Assembly (NCBI RefSeq): GCF_000720425.1
Contig: NZ_JOAJ01000011.1
Span: forward strand, 62,001 to 126,000
Source: Nocardia rhamnosiphila NBRC 108938
GTDB lineage: Bacteria > Actinomycetota > Actinomycetes > Mycobacteriales > Mycobacteriaceae
Length of the DNA: 64,000 nucleotides
Direction: 5' to 3'
Shown here in pieces: positions 7,659 to 17,300 of this stretch; within the stretch, counting starts at the first letter, position 1, and each line of letters starts with the position of its first letter. The notes below the pieces were generated by a model. It was not told the DNA's origin and ran no database searches. It worked only from the letters and a program-made list of their open reading frames with translations. Made by a program: the position numbers and the translations under genes.

Positions 7659-9047
7659 ATGCGTACGGTGCCACCGGATTGGTATCCGGATCCGGAGAAC
7701 GAGGGATTCCTGCGGTACTGGAACGGCCGATCCTGGACTCCGGACCGGCGGGTCGCACCGGTTTCGGAAGATCGGCCAGGAGAGGCATCGAAGGTCCCGT
7801 TGTTCGGTGCCCGGGGTTACGCCAAGCGGCAAACCGAGGAGCTGGCCGCCGCGCTCGCCGAGAACCGGAGACTGCGCGCGCAAGTGGAGCAATTCGGCGG
7901 GAGCGGGATCGACGATATGCAGCAGCTGCGCGATCGCCTCGAGGCGGAGGTCGCCGAGCAGCAAGCAGTACGCGACGAACTGCTGGCGCAGGTGGTGGAC
8001 CTTCGCGAAGAGCACATCCTGCAAGAGATCGGCATATACGAATTCCGGCATCCGCTGTCGGATTCGATTGCCTACCGCGACGCACTGAAACGCTTACAGG
8101 GCGAGATCAAAGCGCAGGCGCGCCGTGACGCCGGCGCGATAGAGGCGTTGAAGGCGTGGGTGGTGGAGGGGTCGGTCACCGATGGCCGCAAGATGGTCAG
8201 GGAGTACTCGAAGCTGATGTTGCGTGCCTACAACGCCGAAACCGAGAACATCGTCCGAGGTCTCAAGCCGTACAAGCTGCAGAAGGAGCTCGACCGGCTC
8301 GATCGGCTCGCCGAGACCCTCAACAGGTTCGGCGCAACCATGCAGTTACGCGTATCTCCCGGGTACCACGAACTCCGGCGCCGCGAGCTGGAGCTGACCG
8401 CCGACCATCTCGAGATGCTGGCGCGACAGAAGGACTATGAACGTGATGAGCGCGAACGTCGCCGCGAAGCGGAGCGTGCCCGTCAGGAATATGCGCGGGA
8501 GCAGGCGAGACTCGAACGGCAACAGGAGAAGGAACACGCCACGCTGTCCGGGCTCGAAGCCGACGGCAAGGGCGATACCGAATCTGCGGATCAACTGCGT
8601 GCAAGTCTGGCGGAACGGGAACAGGCCCTCACCATCATCCGGAACCGGGCGAACGACACCCGTGGCGGCTATCTCTATGTCCTCTCCAATATCGGCGCGT
8701 TCGGAGAGGGCGTGGTCCAGATCGGCGTAACCCGCCGGTTCGATCCGGAGTCACGGATCCAAGATCTCAGCAACTCATCGGTTCCGTTCCGATACGACCG
8801 CCATATGATGTTCTTCGACCCGGATGCGGCCGGAATCGAAGCCGAGCTGCATCGCCGGTTCGAGCACAGACGGGTGAACAAGGTCAACCGCCGCCGCGAA
8901 TTCTTCCGCGCCACACCCGCCGAGGTCAACGAACAGCTCCGGGAACTCACCGACACCTACTACGAGTTCACCGAACACCCCGAAGCGGTCCAATACCACC
9001 AGAGCCGCAATACCGACAGCGCGGCGGAACCGCGAACAACCGGGTAG
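7659..9047 (+). CDS. DUF2510-DUF4041-GIY-YIG (T5orf172/MUG113) protein
   Basis: 462 residues from the ATG at 7659, which has AGGGGGAA just upstream. Residues 5-27 (PPDWYPDPENEGFLRYWNGR) are a DUF2510 short N-terminal motif. Residues 50-130 and 255-335 are strong coiled coils. The middle (REEHILQEIGIYEFRHPLSD and onward) matches DUF4041. The last 110 residues contain GGYLYVLSN, VQIGVTRRFDPESRIQDLSN and EAELHRRFEHRRVNKVNRRR with EFF, the T5orf172/MUG113 version of the GIY-YIG nuclease fold. Such DUF4041-GIY-YIG proteins occur in phages and in bacterial conflict loci; the target is unknown. It precedes the EACC1-caspase pair by 52 bases and may be its partner. Confidence 0.8.
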   Translation: MRTVPPDWYPDPENEGFLRYWNGRSWTPDRRVAPVSEDRPGEASKVPLFGARGYAKRQTEELAAALAENRRLRAQVEQFGGSGIDDMQQLRDRLEAEVAEQQAVRDELLAQVVDLREEHILQEIGIYEFRHPLSDSIAYRDALKRLQGEIKAQARRDAGAIEALKAWVVEGSVTDGRKMVREYSKLMLRAYNAETENIVRGLKPYKLQKELDRLDRLAETLNRFGATMQLRVSPGYHELRRRELELTADHLEMLARQKDYERDERERRREAERARQEYAREQARLERQQEKEHATLSGLEADGKGDTESADQLRASLAEREQALTIIRNRANDTRGGYLYVLSNIGAFGEGVVQIGVTRRFDPESRIQDLSNSSVPFRYDRHMMFFDPDAAGIEAELHRRFEHRRVNKVNRRREFFRATPAEVNEQLRELTDTYYEFTEHPEAVQYHQSRNTDSAAEPRTTG

Positions 9048-9099
9048 CCCGGTCTTTCGCAGCCATCCGACCGAATCCACCAGACCCGAGGATATGACC

Positions 9100-9468
9100 A
9101 TGCCGGAACACCAGGGCCAGTTGACCATCAGCACCGAGGGCAGCGCCGACGATCTGTTCGAACTTCTCGAATGGCTCAACGACCACGATGAGCTGCGAGG
9201 CCTGGTGAAGTTGCCCAGGCAGCAGATTCGCCCTGGCGAAATGGGTGGGCTGTCCGAGGTGCTGGTGGTCGCGCTGGGTGGCGGTGGCGTCGCGACCGCA
9301 CTGATCAGCTCGTTGACCTCGTGGTTCACCGTCCGGCGATCCGAGATCTCGGTCACCGTGAAGAGCGGCGCGGGATCCGAGATAACCCTCGATGCCAAGC
9401 GGGTCATGCTGCCGGAGGTCACCGCATCGTTGAAGACCCTGATGGAAGCGCTCGACAAGGAACAGTGA
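9100..9468 (+). CDS. EACC1-type effector-associated constant component
   Basis: 122 residues. The ATG at 9100 is preferred to the one at 9094 because GAGGA (9088-9092) is eight bases upstream of it. The layout is a charged N-terminal alpha/beta part, a Gly/Ala-rich hydrophobic segment (VLVVALGGGGVATALISSL), then RRSEISVTV and a C-terminal helix. This is the pattern of effector-associated constant component 1 (EACC1), a small protein that accompanies varied effectors in multicellular actinobacteria. It overlaps the caspase gene by one base (TGATG). A second EACC1 gene with the same kind of neighbour is at 18129. It probably signals to or restrains the caspase. Confidence 0.75.
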   Translation: MPEHQGQLTISTEGSADDLFELLEWLNDHDELRGLVKLPRQQIRPGEMGGLSEVLVVALGGGGVATALISSLTSWFTVRRSEISVTVKSGAGSEITLDAKRVMLPEVTASLKTLMEALDKEQ

Positions 9469-10763
9469 TGGCAGAGCAGGACCGGGCCGGCTGGCAGGCC
9501 GTGCTCATCGGGGTGAGCCGTTACACCGATTCCCGTCTGCACGATATTCCGGCCGCCCGCACCAACGTCGAAGACCTGGCGCGAGCCCTGACCGCGCCGG
9601 GCAGTGCTTTTGCCGAGGAACACTGCCAGGTTCTGACCGACCCCCGACAGCCCACCCTGATCGGCAGAACCCTTACCACCGCCGCCCGGGATGCCCGTGA
9701 TGTGCTGCTGGTCTACTACACGGGCCACGGCGTGGTCGCCCGAGGCGGACGCCTGTATCTGGCGCTTCCGGACACCGATGACAACCACCCCGAATGGAGT
9801 TCCGTTCCGTTCGCGACGCTGCGGGATACTCTGGCGCACAGTCGCACTCGCACGCGAGTTCTCATTCTGGACTGCTGCTATTCGGGTCGCGCGTTCGAAG
9901 CCATGAGTAGCTCCGCAGCCGTGATCGACGGTCAGATCGATATCCAGGGCACATATACCATCACCTCGTCCTCCAGAAACGAAACTTCCGAGGCACCCGA
10001 AGGCCACCGGCACACGGCCTTTACCGGCGCGCTGCTCAGGGCCGCGGCCGATACCGGACTCACCCTGGACGAGCTCTTCTGGCGCGCCGACGACATCCTG
10101 CACCGGAGCGGCCGGCCCCGCCCGCAGCGACGAAGCGTCAACATTGCCGGCGAATTGCGGCTGTTCAGCACACCCGTCCGCCGACCGGCACCCGAAACCA
10201 TCGCGTCCGAACCCGGCACTGCAGCCGACAGCCGGGCGCTGTTCGAACACGGTCTGCACTGCAGCGATCAGGGCGATGCCGCGCAGGCGGAGAGCGCGTG
10301 GCGGCGGGCTGCCGCCCAGGGCCATCCCGGCGCCATGAACAACCTCGCCAATCTGCTGGTCACTCGCAAACAGCTGCGTGACGCACAGGACTGGTACCGC
10401 AAAGCGGCTGAGCTGGGCAACGCCGAGGCCACAGGCAACCTGGCGAACCTTCTCAATGAGACGCAATTCGTCGAAGAGGCCGAACTCTGGTATCGGCGCG
10501 CCGCCGAGGCCGGGAATACCGACGCCATGTACAACCTGGCCGTCATGCTCGACAGAGCATTCCATTTCGATGACGCCATCACGTGGTACCGGCACGCCGC
10601 CGAAGCCGACCACCGCGACGCCATGCACAATCTCGCGATCCGGCTCCGCTACCGCGGACAGGCTACCGAGGCCGATACCTGGTGGCGCCGTGCCGGGCAT
10701 ACCCGCGCACAACGCACCGGTGACAAACCCCGCGGACATATCCCCCACACCTGGTGCCGGTGA
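9468..10763 (+). CDS. caspase-family protease with Sel1/TPR repeats
   Basis: 431 residues. The N-terminal 225 residues are a caspase (peptidase C14) domain. The catalytic His is H87 in VYYTGHGVV and the Cys is C137 in LILDCCYSG, both after hydrophobic strands as in metacaspase-like enzymes. Residues 245-400 are tandem helical repeats with the Sel1/TPR pattern (ALFEHGLHCSDQGD, AMNNLANLL, WYRKAAELGNAEATGNLANL, WYRRAAEAGNTDAMYNLAVM), probably a protein-binding superhelix. Translation is coupled to the EACC1 gene. The likely role is a protease that cuts cell proteins when a threat is sensed, as proposed for bacterial caspases in conflict systems. Substrate unknown. Confidence 0.85.
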   Translation: MAEQDRAGWQAVLIGVSRYTDSRLHDIPAARTNVEDLARALTAPGSAFAEEHCQVLTDPRQPTLIGRTLTTAARDARDVLLVYYTGHGVVARGGRLYLALPDTDDNHPEWSSVPFATLRDTLAHSRTRTRVLILDCCYSGRAFEAMSSSAAVIDGQIDIQGTYTITSSSRNETSEAPEGHRHTAFTGALLRAAADTGLTLDELFWRADDILHRSGRPRPQRRSVNIAGELRLFSTPVRRPAPETIASEPGTAADSRALFEHGLHCSDQGDAAQAESAWRRAAAQGHPGAMNNLANLLVTRKQLRDAQDWYRKAAELGNAEATGNLANLLNETQFVEEAELWYRRAAEAGNTDAMYNLAVMLDRAFHFDDAITWYRHAAEADHRDAMHNLAIRLRYRGQATEADTWWRRAGHTRAQRTGDKPRGHIPHTWCR

Positions 10764-10815
10764 GGACCGGGGGAACATCAGTTCCTCCAACAATGCGGTG
10801 AAACCTCAGCCACCG

Positions 10816-10841
10816 TGCCCGGCTGACTCCACGGCCGGGCA
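10816..10841. terminator. hairpin between convergent genes
   Basis: TGCCCGGC and GCCGGGCA form a perfect 8-bp stem around a 10-base loop, between the caspase gene and the convergent gene at 10893. There is no U-tract, as is common in actinobacteria. Confidence 0.5.
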
Positions 10842-10892
10842 GGCTGTACCGACGGCAGCTGGATCGGCTTGGTCGAGCTCCTGGCCGCACGG

Positions 10893-11333
10893 TCACGCCG
10901 ACCGCCACGGCAGGAGCCGACGAACCGCCCTTCGTCCCGAAGTGATGTGCGGGGGTTGCGACATCAGCGAACCCTTGCCCCGAATACACCACCCGAACGC
11001 CACCCACCGGTCGTCGTCATCGGTGATCACATACTCTTCGGCGCCCCCGAGGATGATTGCTTCGACCGCCGCGGCCGCCTGAGACGGCCTGTCCTCGAAT
11101 TGGATTTCGTAGTCGGCGATGGCGCGGAAGCACCAGCCCGTTTCGATGCGCACCGAGGCGTCGCCCATATCCACCAGTATGATGTGTGGATCGGCCCCGC
11201 GCACTTCGGTTTCTGTTGACGCGGATCCGCCGGAGAGCAGCAGGGTACCGGGATTCGAAAACGTCTGGATGACGTAACGCTCGGCAATGGCAAACACCTC
11301 CGAGCAGAACATCTCCCATTCCGTCCCACTCAC
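10893..11333 (-). CDS. hypothetical protein, 146 aa
   Basis: I do not recognise this protein. The GTG at 11333 is preferred because GGGAGG lies five bases upstream of it; an in-frame ATG at 11354 would add seven residues. The sequence has coding character: WEMFCSEVFAIAERYVIQTF, PHIILVDMGDASVRIETGWC and EYVITDDDDRWVAFGWC, an alternating alpha/beta pattern with conserved-looking Trp and Asp. The tail is basic. The size and position beside a toxin cassette would suit an immunity or sensor protein, but nothing proves that. Confidence 0.55.
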   Translation of the reverse strand: MSGTEWEMFCSEVFAIAERYVIQTFSNPGTLLLSGGSASTETEVRGADPHIILVDMGDASVRIETGWCFRAIADYEIQFEDRPSQAAAAVEAIILGGAEEYVITDDDDRWVAFGWCIRGKGSLMSQPPHITSGRRAVRRLLPWRSA

Positions 11334-11483
11334 CCCGGCCTCCCAGCCTGTCATTTACGGACAGCCGCGGATTCGCGTCCGGCGTCGATCCCCGTCCGTC
11401 GATGCACCACCCGGTCGACTTGCTGCGGTCCGATCGCTGATGCCGGATACGGTCCTGCCGATCCTATGGCAGGATCTGGGCAC

Positions 11484-11801
11484 ATGGCTCGCTCGACCAC
11501 GACGATCACGATGAACGGCAATCCGGTTCAGATCAGTGATGAACAGATCTTCCTCGCCACCCGCGACCAGACCCCGGGAACGCCGCAGACCTATGCCGTG
11601 TTCGTCAACAACGCTCTCTGGCCGCCGACCCAACTCATCGGATTGGCCACCGGGGTCGCGGGAAGGTCCGGCGAGACCACTAATTACAACTCACACGCCG
11701 CGTTGAAGGCACTGAACGAGCTGGGCTTCGCCACGTTCGAGCGCGTGGAGTACGACACGCTGGGGACCGTGGTGGTGCGCGAAAGCCGTAAGCGCACATA
11801 A
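11484..11801 (+). CDS. hypothetical protein, 105 aa
   Basis: Small soluble protein of unknown family. The ATG at 11484 has AGGA nine bases upstream and is preferred to the one at 11466. Segments TYAVFVNNALWPPTQLIGLATG and FATFERVEYDTLGTVVV suggest a compact alpha/beta fold with two beta-hairpins. It ends 89 bases before the second ESX cassette and could be cotranscribed with it, although that cassette has its own -10 box. Confidence 0.6.
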   Translation: MARSTTTITMNGNPVQISDEQIFLATRDQTPGTPQTYAVFVNNALWPPTQLIGLATGVAGRSGETTNYNSHAALKALNELGFATFERVEYDTLGTVVVRESRKRT

Positions 11802-11877
11802 GGCCTGAGCATGGCCGTGCTTTCGAGCCGCCAGGTGGCTCAGCCGTGAACTGGTGGGGTACGGCGGACGGCGCTGG

Positions 11878-11883
11878 TAATCT
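11878..11883 (+). promoter_or_regulatory. putative -10 box for a leaderless ESX transcript
   Basis: TAATCT begins 13 bases before the ATG at 11891, the same spacing as TAGCCT in the first cassette. There is no ribosome site in between. The shared geometry supports both the start codons and leaderless transcription. Confidence 0.5.
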
Positions 11884-11890
11884 TCCGGAC

Positions 11891-12223
11891 ATGGTCGATT
11901 CCGGGGGAAATCCGAACCAGCCCGCCGATATCACGGTGGTACCGGACGAAGTCCGGGCGGTGGGACAGTTCATCGCCGATATCGCCCGGAACCTGCGTTC
12001 GGGCCTCGATTCGGCCGGTGGTGAAGTCCATGCACTGCTCAGTGATGGTTGGCGCGGCGACGCCTCCGACGAATTCAGCGGCGGCTGGACCGAGCTGCGC
12101 GACGGCGGCGTCAAGATCCTCCAGGCTCTCGAAGGTATGGCCGCCGAACTCGGAGTGCAGGCCGGCACCTACGAAACCACCGATGACAACACCTCCCAGC
12201 AGTTCCCGAGCCTGAACCTGTGA
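11891..12223 (+). CDS. WXG100-family protein (ESX cassette 2, first partner)
   Basis: 110 residues, W54-R-G in SDGWRGDASDEF. It is the same length as, and clearly paralogous to, the protein at 4328: both begin MVDSGGNPN and end SQQFPSLNL. The stop codon overlaps the next start (GTGA). Expected to dimerise and be exported by, or present cargo to, an ESX system encoded elsewhere. Confidence 0.85.
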   Translation: MVDSGGNPNQPADITVVPDEVRAVGQFIADIARNLRSGLDSAGGEVHALLSDGWRGDASDEFSGGWTELRDGGVKILQALEGMAAELGVQAGTYETTDDNTSQQFPSLNL

Positions 12224-12519
12224 ACAATCCCGAATTCACCGTCGACCTGGAACGCCTCGACCAGCTGGTCGCCCGCCTGTCGAACCTGGCCGGCCACCTG
12301 ATCGAACAACTCGACCTCATCGACGACAAGGTCGCCACCCTCGACGGAGCCTGGGAAACACTGGCTGCGAACGCCTACCGTGACGCCCACCAACTCTGGG
12401 CCGCCGGCGCCCGCGAATTCGGCACCGGCCTTGCCGACATCAGCGCTGCGGCTCGCGCCGCGCACGACCGGTACACCCGCGCGATCGAGCTGAACCGCAC
12501 CATGTTCGGAAACAGATGA
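12220..12519 (+). CDS. WXG100-like protein (ESX cassette 2, second partner)
   Basis: 99 residues starting at a GTG that overlaps the upstream stop by four bases. W45-E-T in DGAWETLAANAY marks the helical turn. It matches the protein at 4657 nearly throughout (RLD.LVARL..LAG.L.EQLDLIDDKVATLDGAWET). The stop overlaps the ATG of the large toxin at 12516. Confidence 0.85.
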   Translation: MNNPEFTVDLERLDQLVARLSNLAGHLIEQLDLIDDKVATLDGAWETLAANAYRDAHQLWAAGAREFGTGLADISAAARAAHDRYTRAIELNRTMFGNR

Positions 12520-13859
12520 CTCCCACCACCGTGTACGTCAACTGGCAGACCTACTATGACGCCGCCAAGAAATGCCACGACCTCGCCGCTGAACTCCGCA
12601 CCGCCGACAAACCTGTCCACGACGCGATCAAAGGACAATGCGTCGGCATGGCAGGCGATGCCCCTGGCTGCAAACAATGGGGCGAAACCTACGACGAACG
12701 CGCCCGCACCGTCCTGCAAACCTGCACCAACCTCGCCGACGCACTCACCAACTTCGGCTACCTCCTCTACGCCACCGGCTACAACCACGGCGTCGCCAAC
12801 AAGAGCAACCCCGACCGACCTCAGGTCGCCGACGTCACCGTGCACTCCGTGCAGATCCCCAGTTCGGTCGCCGACAACGGCAACGGACTGGGCCACGAGG
12901 GCGGAGCCCCGGAATTCTTCGACAGTCTTCTCGGCAAGGTAACCGCCGAGTTCGGGAAACTACCCAATGGCGATCTCGGCAGGCTGACGGCCGCCGAATC
13001 GGTCTGGAAGACCTTCGGGAGCAATGAAGTCGTCACCGGCGCTGCCGATCGGATCTCCGGAATCGCCGACCTCCTCACCGATATAGACGAACCGGAGACC
13101 AGACAAGGCATTGCCAACGACTTCGCGACCATGAAGACGGCCGCCGAAAGCCTCGCGGGCGCAGCACAGGTGATGGCCGCACCTATCGGTGAGTACCGCA
13201 CGAACACCGAGGAAACCAGTCGGCAGATCAGCAGCGAGACCACAACGTTCCTGGTCGAGTCGGGGATCATCATTGCGGCCGCGGTCGCGGTTTCCTGGCT
13301 CACCGTCGGCGGCAGTCTGGCAGCCGGCGCCGGTGGTGTCGTCGCACTCGCCGGTGACACCGCGCTGGCGATCAGCCGCATCTACCGGGCCAGTAGGCTC
13401 TGGGCCCTTCTCGGCCTCGCCACCGCCGCCGCAGCCATCGTCGCCTTCGATAAAGTTCCTGACCTCACGCAGGTCACCACCAGCCTCGCTGCCATTATCG
13501 CCGCTCGGGCCTACCTCGACACCGAGGCCGATGGCCCTGTCGGCACCGATGGCACAAGCACCAGCGACCGGCCGACCAAGACAGACAAGATAAAAGAACA
13601 CCTCACGGATCGTGACCTCGACGCTGCGCGTCGGGAACTGAACGGCGAAGTAGTGGCGAGAAAGCCCGACGGGACCCCGTGGGATCATGTCCGAGAAGTA
13701 CGAGACGCACAGAACGGCCTCGTCAAACGTATCGACCAAATAAAACGCCAGCTCGGAGACTCGCGAACCAACCCCGCCGATCGCGCGGAGTTGGAACGGG
13801 AGCTATCCGAGGCGAGCCGACTACTCGACTACAGCGAAGAGTTCGTTCCACGTGGATGA
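12516..13859 (+). CDS. ESX-secreted polymorphic toxin, type 28 (Ntox28-like) C-terminus
   Basis: 447 residues. Residues 1-105 are the helical ESX-targeting domain, with the same layout as the protein at 4957. Residues 105-240 are the shared helical region (FGKLPNGDLGRL, GAADRISGIADL). A hydrophobic segment lies near 248-285 (GIIIAAAVAVSWLTVGGSL). The C-terminal 90 residues (EHLTDRDLDAARRELNGEVV, then DGTPWDHVREVRDAQNGLV, DYSEEFVPRG) match my recollection of polymorphic toxin type 28 domains, predicted RNases. The tip is unrelated to that of the first cassette, as expected of modular toxins. The CdiI-type immunity gene follows 33 bases downstream. Confidence 0.75.
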   Translation: MTPTTVYVNWQTYYDAAKKCHDLAAELRTADKPVHDAIKGQCVGMAGDAPGCKQWGETYDERARTVLQTCTNLADALTNFGYLLYATGYNHGVANKSNPDRPQVADVTVHSVQIPSSVADNGNGLGHEGGAPEFFDSLLGKVTAEFGKLPNGDLGRLTAAESVWKTFGSNEVVTGAADRISGIADLLTDIDEPETRQGIANDFATMKTAAESLAGAAQVMAAPIGEYRTNTEETSRQISSETTTFLVESGIIIAAAVAVSWLTVGGSLAAGAGGVVALAGDTALAISRIYRASRLWALLGLATAAAAIVAFDKVPDLTQVTTSLAAIIAARAYLDTEADGPVGTDGTSTSDRPTKTDKIKEHLTDRDLDAARRELNGEVVARKPDGTPWDHVREVRDAQNGLVKRIDQIKRQLGDSRTNPADRAELERELSEASRLLDYSEEFVPRG

Positions 13860-13892
13860 ACTGGTTGAGGCGCAGATGAGGAGAGGAGCACA

Positions 13893-14306
13893 GTGACATA
13901 TCGCGACCCACGGTCACTATCTCAGATCGAAGGCAGGGCCTGGCCCGCCCCGGATGGGAATGCGACCCGACTCATGAAGACCGTGCACGCGTTGAGAGAG
14001 GTCCCTCTGCCAGATCTCACCGTCGAAGACATTCGCGTCCTCCTGTCGCAAAGAGAGGGCGTCGACGTACTGACTCCAGTGGCGCTCGACATCCTCGGCT
14101 CCAATCCCCTCGCCGAAGGTGACTTCTACCCAGGTGACCTTCTGACGGCACTCTTGGGTTGTCATGCACGAGAATCCGATCCCGCCGGACTCGTTTCTCG
14201 CATCGAGCAACTGATCGAACGAATCTCGGAGAAGGGTGATCTGGAACAGTACGATGCGCCACATAACACGATATGGTCGTCGATCGACGAGTGGCGCACA
14301 GCGTAG
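13893..14306 (+). CDS. CdiI-type contact-dependent inhibition immunity protein
   Basis: 137 residues from a GTG preceded by GAGGAGAGGAG. The segment LREVPLPDLTVEDIRVLLSQ followed by VLTPVALDILGSNPLAEGDF and YPGDLLTALL is the hallmark of a CdiI immunity family (L..PL..LTVEDLR.LI.Q, LVP.AL..L..NPL.EGDFYPGDLL). The protein is acidic and helical. Placed behind the toxin with the type 28 tip, it should bind and neutralise that tip. It ends 51 bases before the convergent helicase gene. Confidence 0.8.
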   Translation: MTYRDPRSLSQIEGRAWPAPDGNATRLMKTVHALREVPLPDLTVEDIRVLLSQREGVDVLTPVALDILGSNPLAEGDFYPGDLLTALLGCHARESDPAGLVSRIEQLIERISEKGDLEQYDAPHNTIWSSIDEWRTA

Positions 14307-14356
14307 CCGGGACCGAGCCCGTAGTCACCATTCATGGGTGGACGCGCCAACTGGAT

Positions 14357-17300
14357 TCACGGGCCCACCGGGTCGGCCCGCGGCAGATGCCGGGCCATGG
14401 TGCCGAAGTAACGCTCGCGCGACCATGACCGGAAATCTCCGATCACGTAGAGCCGCCGTTTCGCCCGGCTCACTGCGACATTGAGCAGATTGGGTTTGCT
14501 CGCCGCCCACCGCCGGGCGCCGGGCCGGGCCGGGTCGCCGCCGAGGACAAGTATCACCACATCGGCTTGTTTTCCCTGCGCGGTGTGGATTGTTCCCGCG
14601 GTCAGATCGGGATAAGCCCGGCCGCGTCGGCTGATCTCGCGGGCCACATCCCGGAACGGGCTGATGACCATGACTTCCGACAAATCGATGCCGAGACCGG
14701 CAAGGGAGCGCAGAATCCGATCCAGTTGCCGGCCCTCGTCCGGAATCCAGTGTCCGTGCGCGGTGGTACCGACCAGATCGATCCACTTGGATTCGGGAAG
14801 GCTCGGATAGCTGGTATCGAAACGTTTCCGAGCAGCGGTACCGGTGCCGTTGATCATCAGCCCGTCGTAGGCGATCGAGTTGACGATTTCGAACATGGGA
14901 GCATCGCAGCGTCGGTGCACGGTCAGCGGGACACCCACCCAAGTCCAGCCCTCGTCGTCCGGCAGTGAAGTCCCCAACGGAGTGAGGCGGTCGGCGATAC
15001 GCTGCACCGAGGTGCGGCAGGTGCTCCACTGCTGATCCACCTCGAAGGAAGTGCGGATGGCGTCCTCGGTGCGGAACGGGAGCGTGGTCACAGGTTCCAA
15101 CTGCAGGGGATCGCCGACGACAACGGCCCGCCGCGTCCGCCACAGCGCACCGACCGCGTTCTGCGGGGTGGCCTGCCCGGCCTCGTCGATGAGCAGCCAG
15201 CCGAGTGATTCCCGCTCCAGATGACCGAACAGCCGACCGTAGGAGGCGAAGGTGGTGGAAACGACCGGAACCACCAGGAACAGGCTTTGCCAGGCTGCTT
15301 GCGCCGCTTCGGCCGAGAGATCGCGGGGAGCTGCACCACTGACGATATCCACGGCGGCCTGCAGATTGCGGCGCATTTCGGTCGGCGCCTGCCGGAGGAA
15401 CGACCGATGCAGCGCGAGGGCCGCCAGCAGTAGTTCGCTGCGTGCGGTGTTCCATTCGGGATCGGTCCAAAGGGCCGCCGATTCCCGGCGTATCCGGTCC
15501 TCCCACCACGTCTCGTCAGGAAAGTACGCACCCAATCCGGCGCCGGCGGCGAGATCGACGTTCAAGGCCGCGAGTTCGTCTCGCGCCTGGCGGAAGCTAC
15601 GCTCGGCATCGGACAGTGCTCGCGCTGCCGCGGCAACTTCCTGCTCGGCGCGCTCCAGAATACGGTTCGCGCTGATCAGCGGCTCGTACGTGATGGACGG
15701 TTGAGACATTCCGGCAGTCGAGGCGCGGGATGCCGCATCGTATTCGCGCTGGGAGGTGGCGAGTGATTCTCGAGCGAGGCCAAGGTCATCCTGCACCGAA
15801 TCCAATTCGGTCTGCGCCGTTGCCCTGGCCTGCGATGCCTGCTGCACCTGCCCGACCAGCCACGACTGCCGCTGGGACCACTCCCGGCCGGCCCCGCCAA
15901 GGGACCACAGCTGCCGCCACCAGCCCGGCCGCAGCGCACGGTGGCTTTCCAGGTGCTCGTCGCGCCGATCGAGCTCTGCGGTCCAGCGCCGCAGGGACTC
16001 CTCGGCCCGGACCCGACGACCACCGGCGATCTGCTCGACCTCGCCGCGGCGATCACGAACCGCCCGTTCCGCGACTTGCCTGCGCTGCCGGGCGGATTGC
16101 TCGACAGCGGTCTGTTGTGCGCGGGCGAGTCGTTCTGCTTCTCGAACACATTCCTGTGCGGTCCGCCATGCAGTCTCACGTTCTCCGCGAGCGGTCTCCG
16201 CTCTCCCGGCGGCGGCCGCAAGCACCTGCGCGATCTCCTCGACCCGCCGCTTCACCTGCCGACGTCGGACCACCTGCGCATGGACGTCGCGCCTTGACCG
16301 GCGTATGGATTCGACCTGCGTTTCGGCAGCTCGGAAGGCGGCCACCGCTTCTTCCCAGGCCTGCTCCGGATTTTCTGCCTCGTAGCTCTGGAGAATCGAC
16401 AACAGCCCCTGCCAATCCTGCCCCTCGGCTTCGGGCTTGTGATACCAGAACGTGTCCACGAATCGCCGACGATTGGTTTTGTTCCCGAGTCGCGCCGCCA
16501 GCAGGGCCCAGCCGGCAACCTGCTCACCCGTGCTCGTCTCCGGTTCGCGCTGCACCGCAGCGTCGGGTGCCAAGAGCGCGGTGGCTATTTCGGAGAAGTA
16601 GTCCACCGCCGCGGCGGCGTCCCGCCACCCATCGCTGATCGCGTCCGCCGCGGGGATCTCGTCGGTCACGTTCTGGACGGCGCCGTTGTTCGAAGAGGCC
16701 ACCACGATTTCGAACCCGGTGAGTTCCGGCCGTAACGGATTGACGACCCTGGTGCGGTCGCCGGTCTTCCAGCGCATCCTGTTGTCGGTGAACGCCGCGG
16801 CCGGGTCGGGCAATGCTGCCAGACGGGCGGCACGTTCCACCACGAGCGAGGCAATCACGTCACGCAACATGGTGGTTTTACCGGTTCCGGGCGGTCCATT
16901 GACGCCGACGATGCCGGAATCGGTCATCCCCAGCGCCGTATTCACGGCCAGTTGCTGAGATAAGGCGAGGGCGTGCTCGGGATCGCTCGGCCACCGGCCC
17001 GCCGGCACTGTCCCCGGAGCAGTCAGGTCCAGTACGGTATCGATCTCTTCCCGCACATCGATTCGCTGGGCCGTCGAAATACGGTCCTCTGGGCGCAGAT
17101 ACTCACGTAGGGCTGCGCCGAGGTTCCCTCGGGCCACCTGACCGGCCACTCGGACCAGATCGTCCATGATGAAACTGTTCAGGAAATCGAGGCCCGTCAC
17201 CTCGTTCGCGGTCCGCCGCGACACGATCTCGCTCTTGATCCGGATACCCGCCGCGGAGAGCACACCGCTGATCCCGGCCCCCTGAATCGCGGCGGTCAGA

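Noticed and set aside
8775..10793. 672-codon minus-strand open frame over the EACC1-caspase pair
   Set aside because: The plus strand has clear caspase and Sel1 motifs there. The minus translation has no recognisable domain and arises from the codon pattern of the opposite strand.
4328..14306. A complete ESX secretion locus
   Set aside because: Only substrates and immunity genes are present. There is no EccC ATPase, EccB/D/E or mycosin gene, so the cassettes must use machinery encoded elsewhere.
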